Shown piece after piece: positions 26,534 through 35,562 of a stretch of DNA of 38,731 nucleotides. The first letter of the stretch is position 1. Each line of letters begins with the position of its first letter. The DNA lies in contig JAVEDU010000042.1 in the NCBI GenBank assembly GCA_030840805.1, forward strand, positions 1 through 38,731. Direction: 5' to 3'. This stretch comes from Actinomycetota bacterium (GTDB lineage: Bacteria > Actinomycetota > Actinomycetes > Mycobacteriales > HKI-0501). The position numbers were made by a program, and so were the translations under genes. A model generated the notes under the pieces. That model searched no databases. It was given only the letters and a program-made list of their open reading frames with translations, and was not told where the DNA came from.

Positions 26534-27694
26534 TCAGCGGCGGGAGAGGCAGCCGTCCGTCCGCGCCTCGGGCTCGTACGCCAGCCGGTACCCGCGCTTC
26601 ACCACCGTCTGCACCACCCGGGGCCCCAGGACCGCCCGCAGCCGGGCGACCGCCATCTCGACCGCGTGCCCGTCGCCGGTCTCGCAGGCCATCGCCGCCA
26701 GCAGCGCGGACCGGTCCAGCACGACGCCGGGGTGCCGGGCCAGCGCGCGGAGCGCGGCGAGCGGGCCGGGCGGCAGCGGGTGCAGCTCCCCGTCCAGTAC
26801 CACGGCGTGGCCGCGGAGCTGTAGGTCTCCGCCGGCGACCGGCAGGATCCGGTTCCGGGCCGGGAGCACGTCGACGATCTCCCGCACCAGTGCCCCGAGG
26901 CGGGACCGCGCGGGCTGCACGGTGGGGATGTCGGCGCGTTCCAGCGGCGCCGCGGTCACCGGACCGACGCAGGCCGCCATGACGTCGGACCGCAGCGCGT
27001 CCCGTACCGCGTCGAGCCGGCCCAGGTCCGCGGCCGTGGTGAGCAGGCTCACGACCGCGGGGGCGCTGGTGAACGCCACCGCGTCGAGCTGCCGGGCGGC
27101 GACGAGCTCCACCAGCCGGTGCAGCGGCGCGATGTCCTCCGGCGGCACCCAGCGGTACACCGGGACCTCGACGACCTGTGCCCCGGCGGCCTGCAGCGCC
27201 GTCACGAAGTCGGGCAGCGGCTCGCCGTGCAGCTGGACCGCGATCCGGTGCCCCTCGACGCCCCCGGCGAGCAGGTGCTCCAGCACCTCCGTGGTGGACT
27301 CCGAGTCCGGGGACCAGTCGTCCACGAGCCCGGCGGCGCGGATGGCCCCCCGGGCCTTCGGGCCGCGGGCCAGGATCCGCGCGGAGCGCAGTGTCGCGGT
27401 GAGCGGCTCGCCGAGCCCCCAGCCGTCCGCCGCCTCCATCCAGCCCCGGAACCCGATGCCGGTGGTGACCACGACGGCATCGAGCGGGCCCGCCAGGCAC
27501 TCGCGGGTGGCGGCGAGCAGCTCGGTGTCGTCGGCGAGCGGCACGATCCGGATCGCCGGAGCGCCGACGACCCGGGCACCGCGCCGTTCCAGCAGCGCCG
27601 ACAGCTCCTCCCGGCGCCGTGCCGCGGTCACGCCGACGGTGTACCCGGCCAGCGGGGGCGGCCCGGCCGGCGCGGTCGCCGGGACGGTCGTCAC
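26534..27694 (-). CDS. nnaR: NnaR-type regulator: HemD-like domain fused to a winged-helix DNA-binding domain
   Basis: The 386-residue protein joins an N-terminal uroporphyrinogen-III synthase (HemD) fold (about residues 15-275; YTVGVTAARRREELSALLERRGARVV, VVTTGIGFRGW, FTSAPAVVSLL) to an OmpR/PhoB-type winged helix (about 290-380; GHAVVLDGELHPLPPGPLAALRALARHPG, VEMAVARLRAVLG, VQTVVKRGYRLAYEP). This fusion is known in actinobacteria as NnaR, a co-activator with GlnR of nitrate and nitrite genes. The GTG start overlaps the nirD stop as GTGA, placing it last in the cluster that it probably controls. Whether the HemD part still makes uroporphyrinogen or only senses a ligand cannot be told from sequence. 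Bare HemD activity feeding sirohaem to NirB is the alternative. Confidence 0.87.
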   Translation of the reverse strand: MTTVPATAPAGPPPLAGYTVGVTAARRREELSALLERRGARVVGAPAIRIVPLADDTELLAATRECLAGPLDAVVVTTGIGFRGWMEAADGWGLGEPLTATLRSARILARGPKARGAIRAAGLVDDWSPDSESTTEVLEHLLAGGVEGHRIAVQLHGEPLPDFVTALQAAGAQVVEVPVYRWVPPEDIAPLHRLVELVAARQLDAVAFTSAPAVVSLLTTAADLGRLDAVRDALRSDVMAACVGPVTAAPLERADIPTVQPARSRLGALVREIVDVLPARNRILPVAGGDLQLRGHAVVLDGELHPLPPGPLAALRALARHPGVVLDRSALLAAMACETGDGHAVEMAVARLRAVLGPRVVQTVVKRGYRLAYEPEARTDGCLSRR

Positions 27695-28017
27695 GCCGCG
27701 GACCCCAGCTCGACCCGGCCGTCGCGCACCCGCACCGGCACGACCGGCACCGCGTACGCGCCGTCGTCGAGGCACCGGCCGGTGGTCAGGTCGTACACGT
27801 GCTTGAACAGCGGGGACGCCACGGTCGGGACGTCGCCCCGGGTGCCGACGATGCCGCGGGAGAGCACGTTCACGCCGGACGCCGGATCGTGGTTCCCGAC
27901 GGCGCGCACCGAGCCGTCGTGGAGCCGGAAGACCGCGACCTGGCCGCCCTCGACGAGCGCACACACCCCGCGCTCGGGCAGCAGCGCGGTGTACGCGCAC
28001 ACCCCGGTCCACCTCAT
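27691..28017 (-). CDS. nirD: Nitrite reductase (NADH) small subunit
   Basis: The 108-residue protein has the Rieske-like fold of NirD: VCAYTALLPERGVCALVEGGQVAVFRL, VGNHDPASGVNVLSRGIVG, ASPLFKHVYDLTTGRCLDDG and VVPVRVRDGRVEL. The CxH iron-sulfur ligand pairs of true Rieske proteins are absent, as expected for NirD. It associates with NirB in six-electron reduction of nitrite to ammonium in the cytoplasm. It starts in an ATGA overlap with nirB and ends in a GTGA overlap with the regulator gene. Confidence 0.93.
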   Translation of the reverse strand: MRWTGVCAYTALLPERGVCALVEGGQVAVFRLHDGSVRAVGNHDPASGVNVLSRGIVGTRGDVPTVASPLFKHVYDLTTGRCLDDGAYAVPVVPVRVRDGRVELGSAA

Positions 28018-30515
28018 CGCCGCACCACCTCCAGGTCGATCAGGACACGCTCGCCCGGCCGGGCGGGCCGGGGCTGGCCGCGCTCGGTGACGAACGCGAC
28101 GCCGCCGTCGTGCTCGGCCGGCGCGTTGACGAAGGACACGAACCGGCCCACCCGCTCCGGGTCGGCGAGGGTGTCCGCCCACTCGTCGCGGTAGGAGGCC
28201 ACATGGGCCGCCATCGCCGCGTCGAGGTCCGCGCAGATCCCCAGTACATCGTCCACGATGACCCGGCGTAGCTGGTCGAGACCCCCGTCCATCGCCTCGA
28301 TCCACGCCGCCGTCCGCTGGAGCCGGTCGGCCGTGCGGACGTAGTACATGAGGAACCGGTCCAGCGTCCGGACCAGCGACCCGGTGTCCAGGTCCGGCGC
28401 GAACAGCTCCGCGTGCCGCGGGGTGAAGCCGCCGTTGCCGCCGAGATAGAGGTTCCAGCCCGCCTCGGTGGCGATGATCCCGAAGTCCTTGCCCCGGGCC
28501 TCCGCGCACTCCCGGGCGCAGCCGGACACCCCGCCCTTGAGCTTGTGGGGCGCCCGGAGGCCTCGGTACCGGAGCTCCAGGTCGATCGCGAGGGTCGTGG
28601 AGTCCTGCACGCCGTACCGGCACCAGGTCTGCCCGACGCAGGACTTCACCGTCCGCAGCGCCTTGCCGTACGCGTGGCCGGACTCCATCCCGGCGTCGGT
28701 GAGCCGCCGCCAGATCGCCGGGAGCTGTTCGACCCGGGCCCCGAAGAGGTCGATCCGCTGCCCGCCGGTGATCTTGGTGTAGAGCCCGAAGTCGCGGGCC
28801 ACCTCGCCGATCACGATGAGCCGCTCCGGGGTGATCTCCCCGCCGGGGATCCGGGGCACGACCGAGTACGTGCCGTCCTTCTGGATGTTCGCGAGGAAGT
28901 GGTCGTTGGTGTCCTGCAGCGCCGCCTGCTCCCCGGCGAGGATGGGCCCGCCGCCGAGGCTGGCGAGAATCGACGCGACCATGGGTTTGCAGAGGTCGCA
29001 GCCCCGGCCGCGGCCGTGCGCGGCGACGAGCTGGCTGAACGTCCGGATCCCGGTCACCCGCACGATGTCGAACAGCTCCGCCCGGCTGTGGTCGAAGTGC
29101 TCGCACAGCGCCCGGGACGGCGTGACCCCGCACTCGGTGAGCACCCGCTTCAGCAGCGGGACACAGGATCCGCAGCCGGTCCCGGCCCTGGTGCACGCCT
29201 TGACGGCCGCGACGTCCCGCAGCCCCCCGGTGCGGATGGCGGTGACGAGGTCGGCCCTGGTGACGGCGTGGCAGCTGCAGACCTGCGCGGCGGCGGGCAG
29301 GTCGGGGGTGGCCCCGGTGAGCCCGGCCGGGAGCAGGAGCCGCTCCGGCGGGCCGCCGAGCTCCGCCCCGACCAGCGGGCGCAGGGACGCGTACGCCGAC
29401 GCGTCGCCGACCAGGATGCCGCCGAGCAGCACCCGGGCGTCGTCGGTGACGACGAGCTTGGCGTACGTGCCGGCGACCTGGTCGCTGTAGACGAGCTCCA
29501 GCGCGCCGGGGGTGGCCGCGTGCGCGTCGCCGAAGCTCGCGACGTCGACCCCGAGCAGCTTGAGCTTGGTGGACATGTCGGCGCCGGGGAACTGCGCCGG
29601 GCCGCCGAGCAGCCGGTCCGCGACGACCTCCGCCATCGCGAACCCGGGCGCCACGAGCCCGTACGTCATGCCGTCGACCGCGGCGCACTCGCCCACGGCG
29701 TACACGGCGTCGTCCGCGGTACGGCAGGCCGCGTCGACCAGCACCCCGCCGCGCGGCCCGCGGGCCAGCCCCGCGTCCCGGGCGAGGGCGTCCCGCGGCC
29801 GGACCCCGGCGGAGAAGACCAGCAGGTCGGCCTCCAGGGGCTCGCCGCCGGCGACCACCAGCCGGAGGCCCCGGCCGGCCGGCTCGATGCGCTCGGTGCG
29901 CGTCCCGGTGTGGACGGTGACGTGTAGGGCCTCGATGTGGCGCCGCAGGACGTGGCCGCCGGCCTCGTCCACCTGAACCGGCATCAGCCGCGGCGCCATC
30001 TCCACGACCTGCGTGTCCAGCCCCATCCCGTGCAGGGCCCCGACCGCCTCCAGGCCGAGCAGCCCGCCGCCGACGACGATCCCGGTGCGCGCCCACGCCA
30101 TGCACCGCCGGATCGCGTCGAGGTCGTCCAGGGTCCGGTACACGAAGCAGCCCGGCAGGTCGGCGCCCGGCAGCGGCGGGACGAACGGTGCCGATCCGGT
30201 GGCGAGGACGAGCGCGTCGTAGCCGACGACGCGGCCCGCCGCGGTGGTGACGGTGCGGGCCGCCCGGTCGATCGCCGCGGCCGGGTCACCGAGGTGCAGC
30301 ACCGCGTCCCGGTCGTCGTAGCAGCCGGCCGGGACGACGCCCAGCTCGGCGGCGGTGCGACCGCCCAGGTAGCTGGTCAGGGCGACCCGGTCGTACGCGG
30401 GGTACCGCTCCTCGGCGAGCACGGTGATCTGCCACCGCCGGTCGGAGTCCCGTTCCCGGACGGCGTCGACCAGCCGCTGGCCCACCGGACCGTTCCCGAC
30501 CACCACCAGCCTCAT
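28014..30515 (-). CDS. nirB: Nitrite reductase (NADH) large subunit
   Basis: The 833-residue protein reduces nitrite to ammonium with NAD(P)H, FAD, [2Fe-2S], [4Fe-4S] and sirohaem. The N-terminal FAD/NAD oxidoreductase part has VVVGNGPVGQRLV (about 4-16), LATGSAPFVPPL and VVGGGLLGLEAVGAL. A BFD-like [2Fe-2S] domain has VCSCHAVTR (about 410) and CTRAGTGCGSC. The sirohaem half has the CX5C motif in SCVGQTWCRYG (about 622) and CX3C in GCARECAEA (about 664), which ligate the cluster next to sirohaem. All four cysteines are present. GGAGG lies shortly before the ATG, which overlaps the preceding oxidoreductase stop as ATGA. Length agrees with family members of about 840 residues. Confidence 0.96.
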   Translation of the reverse strand: MRLVVVGNGPVGQRLVDAVRERDSDRRWQITVLAEERYPAYDRVALTSYLGGRTAAELGVVPAGCYDDRDAVLHLGDPAAAIDRAARTVTTAAGRVVGYDALVLATGSAPFVPPLPGADLPGCFVYRTLDDLDAIRRCMAWARTGIVVGGGLLGLEAVGALHGMGLDTQVVEMAPRLMPVQVDEAGGHVLRRHIEALHVTVHTGTRTERIEPAGRGLRLVVAGGEPLEADLLVFSAGVRPRDALARDAGLARGPRGGVLVDAACRTADDAVYAVGECAAVDGMTYGLVAPGFAMAEVVADRLLGGPAQFPGADMSTKLKLLGVDVASFGDAHAATPGALELVYSDQVAGTYAKLVVTDDARVLLGGILVGDASAYASLRPLVGAELGGPPERLLLPAGLTGATPDLPAAAQVCSCHAVTRADLVTAIRTGGLRDVAAVKACTRAGTGCGSCVPLLKRVLTECGVTPSRALCEHFDHSRAELFDIVRVTGIRTFSQLVAAHGRGRGCDLCKPMVASILASLGGGPILAGEQAALQDTNDHFLANIQKDGTYSVVPRIPGGEITPERLIVIGEVARDFGLYTKITGGQRIDLFGARVEQLPAIWRRLTDAGMESGHAYGKALRTVKSCVGQTWCRYGVQDSTTLAIDLELRYRGLRAPHKLKGGVSGCARECAEARGKDFGIIATEAGWNLYLGGNGGFTPRHAELFAPDLDTGSLVRTLDRFLMYYVRTADRLQRTAAWIEAMDGGLDQLRRVIVDDVLGICADLDAAMAAHVASYRDEWADTLADPERVGRFVSFVNAPAEHDGGVAFVTERGQPRPARPGERVLIDLEVVRR

Positions 30516-31966
30516 GCCGCCCCCTCCTCGATCGCCACCGGAGCCGGGTCGGCCCGGTCCAGCCATTCGGCGAGGCCACAGACGGCCTCCGTACACCCGC
30601 CGCAGCCCGTCGTCGCCCGGGTCGCCTCGGCGAGCCCGGCGAGACCGCGGGCCCCGGCCGTCCAGGCCGCGACCAGGCGGCCCTTGGTGACGGTGTTGCA
30701 CCGGCAGACGACCGCCCGGTCGGGCAGCCGTGCCGGACTCTCCGCCTCGTGGGGCTCCGCCCGGAACGCCCCGCCGACGAGCAGCCCGAGCCGGTCGGTG
30801 GGAGCGGGGCGGTCGGTGTCGTACAGCTGGGTGAGCCGGGCCGCGGCCGCCGGAAAGCCCAGCGCGATCGCCCCGGCCACCCGTCCGTCGCGGAGCACGA
30901 GCCGCGCGTACCGGCCGCCGCTGGGGTCGGCGAGCTCCAGCGCCTCCACCCCGGCCGCCGGGTCGTCCGCGGCATGCGGGTCGCCCATCGCGGCGAGGTC
31001 CACGTCCCGGGCCTTGAGCCGGGTGACCGTCCGCGAGCCCCGGTAGCGGGCCGCACCGTCGGCGCCGGTGAGCAGGTCCGCCAGCACGGTCGCCTGCTCC
31101 CAGGCGGGCTGCACCAGGCCGTACACCACACCGCGGTGCTCGGCGCAGTCGCCGACGGCCGCGACCCGTGGGTCCGTGACCGACCGCAGCCGGTCGTCCA
31201 CCAGCACGCCCCGGCCGACGGCGAGTCCCGCTCCCCGGGCGAGGCCCACCTCGGGGCGGACGCCGGCCGCGACCACGACCAGGTCGGCGGGCAGCACACC
31301 GCCGTCGGCCAGGTGCACCTCGCGGGCCGGCCGGTCGTACCGGGTGGCGAGCGCGCCCAGGCGGACGCGCACGCCCAGCCCGGTCAGCGTCCGGGCGAGG
31401 ACCCGCCCCGCGCCGGCGTCGAGCTGGCGCTCCATCAGGTGCGTGCCGGGGTGGGCGACCGTCACGTCCCCGCCCCGCCCGGCCAGCCCGCGGGCCGCCT
31501 CCAGCCCGAGGAGCCCGCCGCCGAGCACCACCACCCGGCCGGTCGCGGCGCCGAGGATCTCGGCGCAGTCGGCCAGCGTGCGGAACGCGACCACGCCCGG
31601 TCCGCCGAGCCGGGCCGGCAGCCGGGGCGTGCTGCCCGTCGCCAGCACGAGCCGGTCGTAGCCGACCTCCTCGCCCGAGGCCAGGGCCACGCACCGCCGG
31701 TCCCGGTCCACGGCCAGGACGCGGCTGCCGGTCCGCACCTCCACCCCGTGCGCCGCCGGCCAGCCGGGCCGGTGCAGCCCGATGTCCCCCGCGGTCAGGC
31801 CCCCGGCGAGCACACCGGACAGCAGCACCCGGTTGTACGCCGGCACCTCCTCGGCGCCCAGCACCGTCACGGCCACCCGCTCGGCGTCGGGGTCGCGGAG
31901 CCGCAGTTCCTCGACCAGCCGGGCGGCGGCCATCCCGTACCCGGCGACGACGACGTGCCGCCTCAT
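30512..31966 (-). CDS. FAD-dependent oxidoreductase with BFD [2Fe-2S] domain, nitrate reductase electron-transfer partner
   Basis: The 484-residue protein matches the N-terminal half of NirB. It has an FAD site (VVVAGYGMAAARLVEEL, about 5-21), LATGSTPRLPARL, the NAD site VVVLGGGLLGLEAARGL, the conserved AVGDCAEHRGVVYGLVQPAWEQ, and a C-terminal BFD-like [2Fe-2S] motif (VCRCNTVTKGRL with TGCGGCTEAVC). It lacks the sirohaem domain. Sitting between the catalytic nitrate reductase and NirB with ATGA overlaps on both sides, it most likely passes electrons from NAD(P)H to the nitrate reductase, as NasB/NasC-type subunits do in other bacteria. A free-standing nitrite reductase role is excluded by the missing domain. 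Confidence 0.87.
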   Translation of the reverse strand: MRRHVVVAGYGMAAARLVEELRLRDPDAERVAVTVLGAEEVPAYNRVLLSGVLAGGLTAGDIGLHRPGWPAAHGVEVRTGSRVLAVDRDRRCVALASGEEVGYDRLVLATGSTPRLPARLGGPGVVAFRTLADCAEILGAATGRVVVLGGGLLGLEAARGLAGRGGDVTVAHPGTHLMERQLDAGAGRVLARTLTGLGVRVRLGALATRYDRPAREVHLADGGVLPADLVVVAAGVRPEVGLARGAGLAVGRGVLVDDRLRSVTDPRVAAVGDCAEHRGVVYGLVQPAWEQATVLADLLTGADGAARYRGSRTVTRLKARDVDLAAMGDPHAADDPAAGVEALELADPSGGRYARLVLRDGRVAGAIALGFPAAAARLTQLYDTDRPAPTDRLGLLVGGAFRAEPHEAESPARLPDRAVVCRCNTVTKGRLVAAWTAGARGLAGLAEATRATTGCGGCTEAVCGLAEWLDRADPAPVAIEEGAA

Positions 31967-34140
31967 CTCGGCCCCATCGGCTCGAGCCGGACGACCGCCA
32001 CCTTGAACTCCGGCATCCGGCTGACCGGGTCGAGGGCGGGGTTGGTGAGCAGGTTCGCCCGCCCGGCGCCCGGGAAGTGGAACGGCAGGAAGACGGTGTC
32101 CGGGCGCATCGTCGGCACCAGCCGCACGGTCGCGACCACGGTGCCGCGCCAGCCGACGACCCGCGCGCGACCACCTTCGCGGAGCCCGGCCCGGGCCGCG
32201 GTGTCGGGGTGGACCTCCACGAAGCACTCCGGCTCGGCGCCCAGCAGCTCCGGCACCCGGCGGGTCTGCGCGCCGGACTGGTAGTGCGCCAGCACCCGGC
32301 CGGTCGTCACATAGAGCGGGTGCCGGCTGTCGGGCTCCTCGGCGGGCGGCCGGTGGTCGACGGCGACGAACCGCGCGCGCCCGTCGTCGGTGGCGAACCG
32401 GGTGAGGAACAGCCGCGGCGTACCCCGGTGCGGGGCCGCCCCGGCCGGGACATCGGGGCACGGCCAGTGCAGGGCCTCCCCCGCGTCGAGTCGCTCCCAG
32501 GTGATCCCGGAGTAGTCCGCGGGTCCCCCGGCGGAGGCCCGGCGCAGCTCCTCGAACACGGTCCGCGCGTCGGCCGGGAACCGTGCGGGGGGCTGCCCGA
32601 GCCGGGTCGCGAGCCCGTGCAGCACGTCGAGGTCGGTGCGGGGGCCCGGCGGCGGCGACACGGCCCGGCGGCGGCGGATCACCCGGCCGTCGAGGTCGGT
32701 CAGGGTGCCCTCCTCCTCGGCCCACTGGGTGACCGGGAGGACGACGTCGGCCAGCGCCGCCGTTTCGGACGGCACCACGTCGGCCACGACGAGCAGGTCC
32801 AGGGCGGCCAGCCGCTCCTGGACGTGCGCGGCGCGCGGCGCGGAGACGACCGGGTTGCTGGCGAACACGAGCAGCGCCTTCGGTCCGTCCGGCGTGCCGA
32901 GCGCGTCGAGGAGCTCGTACCCGGCACGTCCGGGCCCCGGCAGGCTGTCCGGCTCCACGCCCCACACCCCGGCGACGTGGGCCCGTGCGGCCGGGTCGTC
33001 GAGGCGGCGGTACCCGGGGAGCTGGTCGGCCTTCTGGCCGTGTTCCCGGCCGCCCTGCCCGTTGCCCTGGCCGGTGAGGCAGCCGTACCCGGACCCGCCC
33101 CGGCCCGGCAGGCCCAGGGCCAGGGCCAGGTTGATGAACGCGCTCACCGTGTCGGTGCCCTTGCTGTGCTGGTCGGCGCCCCGGCCGGTGAGGACGTACG
33201 CCCGCTGCGCGGTCGCCAGCAGCCGGACGGTCGCGCGCTGGAGCGCCACCGGCACCCCGGTCACCCGTTCCACCCGTTCCGGCCACCAGCGGGCGGCGAG
33301 CCGCCACGCGTCGGTGAGGCCACGGGTCCGGCGCTCGACGTACCCGTGGTCGACGTACCCGTCCACGACCGCGACGTGCAGCAGGCCGAGCGCGAGGGCG
33401 AGGTCGGTCCCCGGGGTCGGCGCGAGGTGCAGGGTGGCCTTCTCCGCGGTCGCCGTGTGACGCGGGTCGACCACCATCAGGCCGCCGCCGGCGCTCGCCC
33501 GCTGCAGGTGCTGGAGGAACGGGGGCATCGTCTCGGCCACGTTCGCGCCGACGAGCAGGACTGCGTCGGCCTCGGCCAGGTCGCCGACCGGGAACGGCAG
33601 GCCGCGGTCCACGCCGAACGCCCGGATTCCCGCCGCCGCCGCGGAGGACATGCAGAATCGGCCGTTGTAGTCGATCTGGGAGGTGCCCAGCGCGACCCGG
33701 GCGAACTTGCCGAGCGCGTACGCCTTCTCGTTGGTCAGGCCGCCGCCGCCGAAGACCGCGACCGCGTCCGGACCGTGCTCCGCGGCGATCTCCCGGAGGC
33801 GCCCCGCCACCGTGTCGAGCGCGGTGTCCCAGTCGGCCGGCGCGAGCGCGGCGCCCGGCCGGGGCCGCACCAGCGGGGTCAGCAGCCGGTCCGGGGCGGC
33901 GAGGACCGCCGCGGACGTCCACCCCTTCTGGCACAGCCGGCCGGCGTTGGTGGCGAAGTCCCGCGGTGCGACCTCGGGCAGTCGTCGCGTCCCCGGGCTC
34001 GCCGTCACGGTCATGCCGCACTGGAGCGCGCAGTACGGGCAGTGGGTCTCCGTCGACACCCGGGTGGCCGGGCCGGACACCGGTGCCGGACCCGGTGCGG
34101 TGGCTGTCATGCGGTCGATCGTCGGAAGCGGCAGTTTCAC
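31963..34140 (-). CDS. Assimilatory nitrate reductase, molybdopterin catalytic subunit
   Basis: The 725-residue protein is a bis-MGD molybdoenzyme of the Nas/NarB/Nap type that reduces nitrate to nitrite in the cytoplasm. The N-terminal [4Fe-4S] motif is CPYCALQC (Cys 34, 37, 41) with the fourth Cys in GRLCQKGW (about 70). Cys about 162 in YNGRFCMSSA is the expected molybdenum ligand. Cofactor-binding segments include LLVGANVAETMPPF, VVDPRHTATAEKA, TGRGADQHSKGTDTVSAFINLALALG and the C-terminal TGRVLAHYQSGAQTRRVPEL. No Tat signal is seen, in line with a cytoplasmic enzyme. The GTG at 34140 was chosen because GGAG lies 8 nt upstream; ATG at 34110 has no such site. It opens the overlapping chain that ends with the NnaR-type gene. 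Confidence 0.93.
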   Translation of the reverse strand: MKLPLPTIDRMTATAPGPAPVSGPATRVSTETHCPYCALQCGMTVTASPGTRRLPEVAPRDFATNAGRLCQKGWTSAAVLAAPDRLLTPLVRPRPGAALAPADWDTALDTVAGRLREIAAEHGPDAVAVFGGGGLTNEKAYALGKFARVALGTSQIDYNGRFCMSSAAAAGIRAFGVDRGLPFPVGDLAEADAVLLVGANVAETMPPFLQHLQRASAGGGLMVVDPRHTATAEKATLHLAPTPGTDLALALGLLHVAVVDGYVDHGYVERRTRGLTDAWRLAARWWPERVERVTGVPVALQRATVRLLATAQRAYVLTGRGADQHSKGTDTVSAFINLALALGLPGRGGSGYGCLTGQGNGQGGREHGQKADQLPGYRRLDDPAARAHVAGVWGVEPDSLPGPGRAGYELLDALGTPDGPKALLVFASNPVVSAPRAAHVQERLAALDLLVVADVVPSETAALADVVLPVTQWAEEEGTLTDLDGRVIRRRRAVSPPPGPRTDLDVLHGLATRLGQPPARFPADARTVFEELRRASAGGPADYSGITWERLDAGEALHWPCPDVPAGAAPHRGTPRLFLTRFATDDGRARFVAVDHRPPAEEPDSRHPLYVTTGRVLAHYQSGAQTRRVPELLGAEPECFVEVHPDTAARAGLREGGRARVVGWRGTVVATVRLVPTMRPDTVFLPFHFPGAGRANLLTNPALDPVSRMPEFKVAVVRLEPMGPR

Positions 34141-34155
34141 GGTGGCGTCTCCGGT

Positions 34156-34180
34156 GTTTCGGCGGGGAAAACTACGTTTC
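34156..34180 (-). promoter_or_regulatory. Paired GAAAC half-sites before the nitrate reductase gene
   Basis: On the minus strand two GAAAC pentamers stand exactly 20 bp apart in the 45-bp gap after the narK-type gene, with GTTTTC-n6-GAAAC as an inverted repeat. GlnR boxes contain GAAAC spaced about 22 bp with GTNAC between, so this is a partial match only. The proximal copy is preceded by GCC, giving the 8-mer GCCGAAAC, which also occurs upstream of the narK-type gene. Confidence 0.3.
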
Positions 34181-34185
34181 CGCGC

Positions 34186-35562
34186 TCAGTCCCGCCGGTA
34201 CGCGACCGCGGTGACCAGGGCGCAGACCAGGTAGAACGCCAGGAACGCGGCGTACGCGGCGGTGCCCGAGCCGGCGGTCCCGGTGACCGGGTCGGGTGCG
34301 TACGCGCCGCGGAACGTGAGGTTCACCAGCAGTCCGCCGAGGGCGCCGATCGCGCCGGCCAGCCCGATCAGCGCGCCGGACAGCCGCCGCGCCCGGGCCG
34401 CCTCGTCGGGGTAGGACGCCCCCGCCGTGACGGCCGCCGCGGCCTTCGCCCCGAAGACCGCCGGGATCAGCTTGTACGTGGAGCCGTTGCCGATCCCGGT
34501 GAGCACGAACACCACCACGAAGCCGGCGGTGAACACCGCGAGCGAGCCCGCCTCGGTGGCGGCGAGCAGGACGGCCGCACCGGCCGCGAGCGCCAGGAAC
34601 GTCCACCGCGTCACCCGGCCCCCGCCGAACCGGTCCGCCAGCGCGCCGCCGAGCGGCCGCGCCAGCGACCCCAGCAGCGGCCCGAGGAACGTCACGTACG
34701 CGGCCTCCAGCGGCGTCCGCCCGAACTGGGTCTGCAGGACCAGGCCGAACGCGAACCCGAAGCCGATGAACGACCCGAAGGTGCCGATGTAGAGGAACGA
34801 CATCGCCCAGGTGTGGCCGTATCGGAGCACCTCCGCCAGCGCGCCGGTGTCGTGGCGGACGCCGTCGAGGTTGTCCATGAACAGGGCGGCGCAGCCGGCC
34901 GCGAGCACGATCAGCGGCAGGTAGACCCCCAGCACCAGCCGCGGGGAGGTCAGCCCGGCGGTGGCGATGACGAGCAGCCCGAGGAGCTGGACGGCGGGGA
35001 CGCCGAGGTTGCCGCCGCCCGCGTTGAGGCCGAGCGCCCAACCCTTCCGGCGCTCCGGGTACAGCGAGTTGATGTTCGCCATCGACGAGGCGAAGTTGCC
35101 GCCGCCGAGGCCGGTCGCCGCGGCCACCAGCAGGAACGTGCCGAACGAGGTCCCCGGCGTCATGACCGCCAGCCCCAGCGCCACCGGCACCAGCAGGAGC
35201 AGCGCCGAGGCCACCGTCCAGTTGCGGCCGCCGAACCGGGCGACCGCGTAGGTGTACGGCAGGCGCATCAGCGCGCCGACCCCGGTGGCGACCGAGACGA
35301 GCAGGAACTTCTCACCGGGGTCGAGCCCGTACGCGGGCGACATGAACAGGACCATCACCGACCACAGGGACCACACCGAGAAGCCGATGTGCTCCGCCAG
35401 GATCGAGAAGATCAGGTTCCGGCCGGCGATGCGGCTGCCGCCGGCGGCCCACTGCTCGGCGTCCTCCGGGTCCCAGCCGGAGATCCGGTGGCCGGTGCGG
35501 GCCGGCGCGGCGGTGGTGGGCCGGGCAACGGCTTCGCGGGTGAGGACGGACGGGTCGGACAC
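34186..35562 (-). CDS. narK: Nitrate/nitrite MFS transporter (NarK/NasA type)
   Basis: The 458-residue protein has 12 predicted membrane spans and the nitrate-porter signatures of the NNP family. The first Gly-rich signature is in GLGGGNFASSMANINSLYPERRKGWALGLNAGGGNLGV (about 130-167), and the second is in FVLTGIGNGSTYKLIPAVF (about 360-378). A conserved substrate-site Arg is likely in MRLPYTYAVARFGGRNW. It imports nitrate and may export nitrite. The GTG start has GGAGG 4 nt upstream. It is the first gene of the nitrate cluster, with a 45-bp gap before the reductase gene. Confidence 0.93.
   Translation of the reverse strand: MSDPSVLTREAVARPTTAAPARTGHRISGWDPEDAEQWAAGGSRIAGRNLIFSILAEHIGFSVWSLWSVMVLFMSPAYGLDPGEKFLLVSVATGVGALMRLPYTYAVARFGGRNWTVASALLLLVPVALGLAVMTPGTSFGTFLLVAAATGLGGGNFASSMANINSLYPERRKGWALGLNAGGGNLGVPAVQLLGLLVIATAGLTSPRLVLGVYLPLIVLAAGCAALFMDNLDGVRHDTGALAEVLRYGHTWAMSFLYIGTFGSFIGFGFAFGLVLQTQFGRTPLEAAYVTFLGPLLGSLARPLGGALADRFGGGRVTRWTFLALAAGAAVLLAATEAGSLAVFTAGFVVVFVLTGIGNGSTYKLIPAVFGAKAAAAVTAGASYPDEAARARRLSGALIGLAGAIGALGGLLVNLTFRGAYAPDPVTGTAGSGTAAYAAFLAFYLVCALVTAVAYRRD

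Noticed and set aside
34156-34180. A full GlnR box
   Set aside because: The two GAAAC sites are 20 rather than about 22 bp apart and no good GTNAC sites lie between them; kept only as half-sites.
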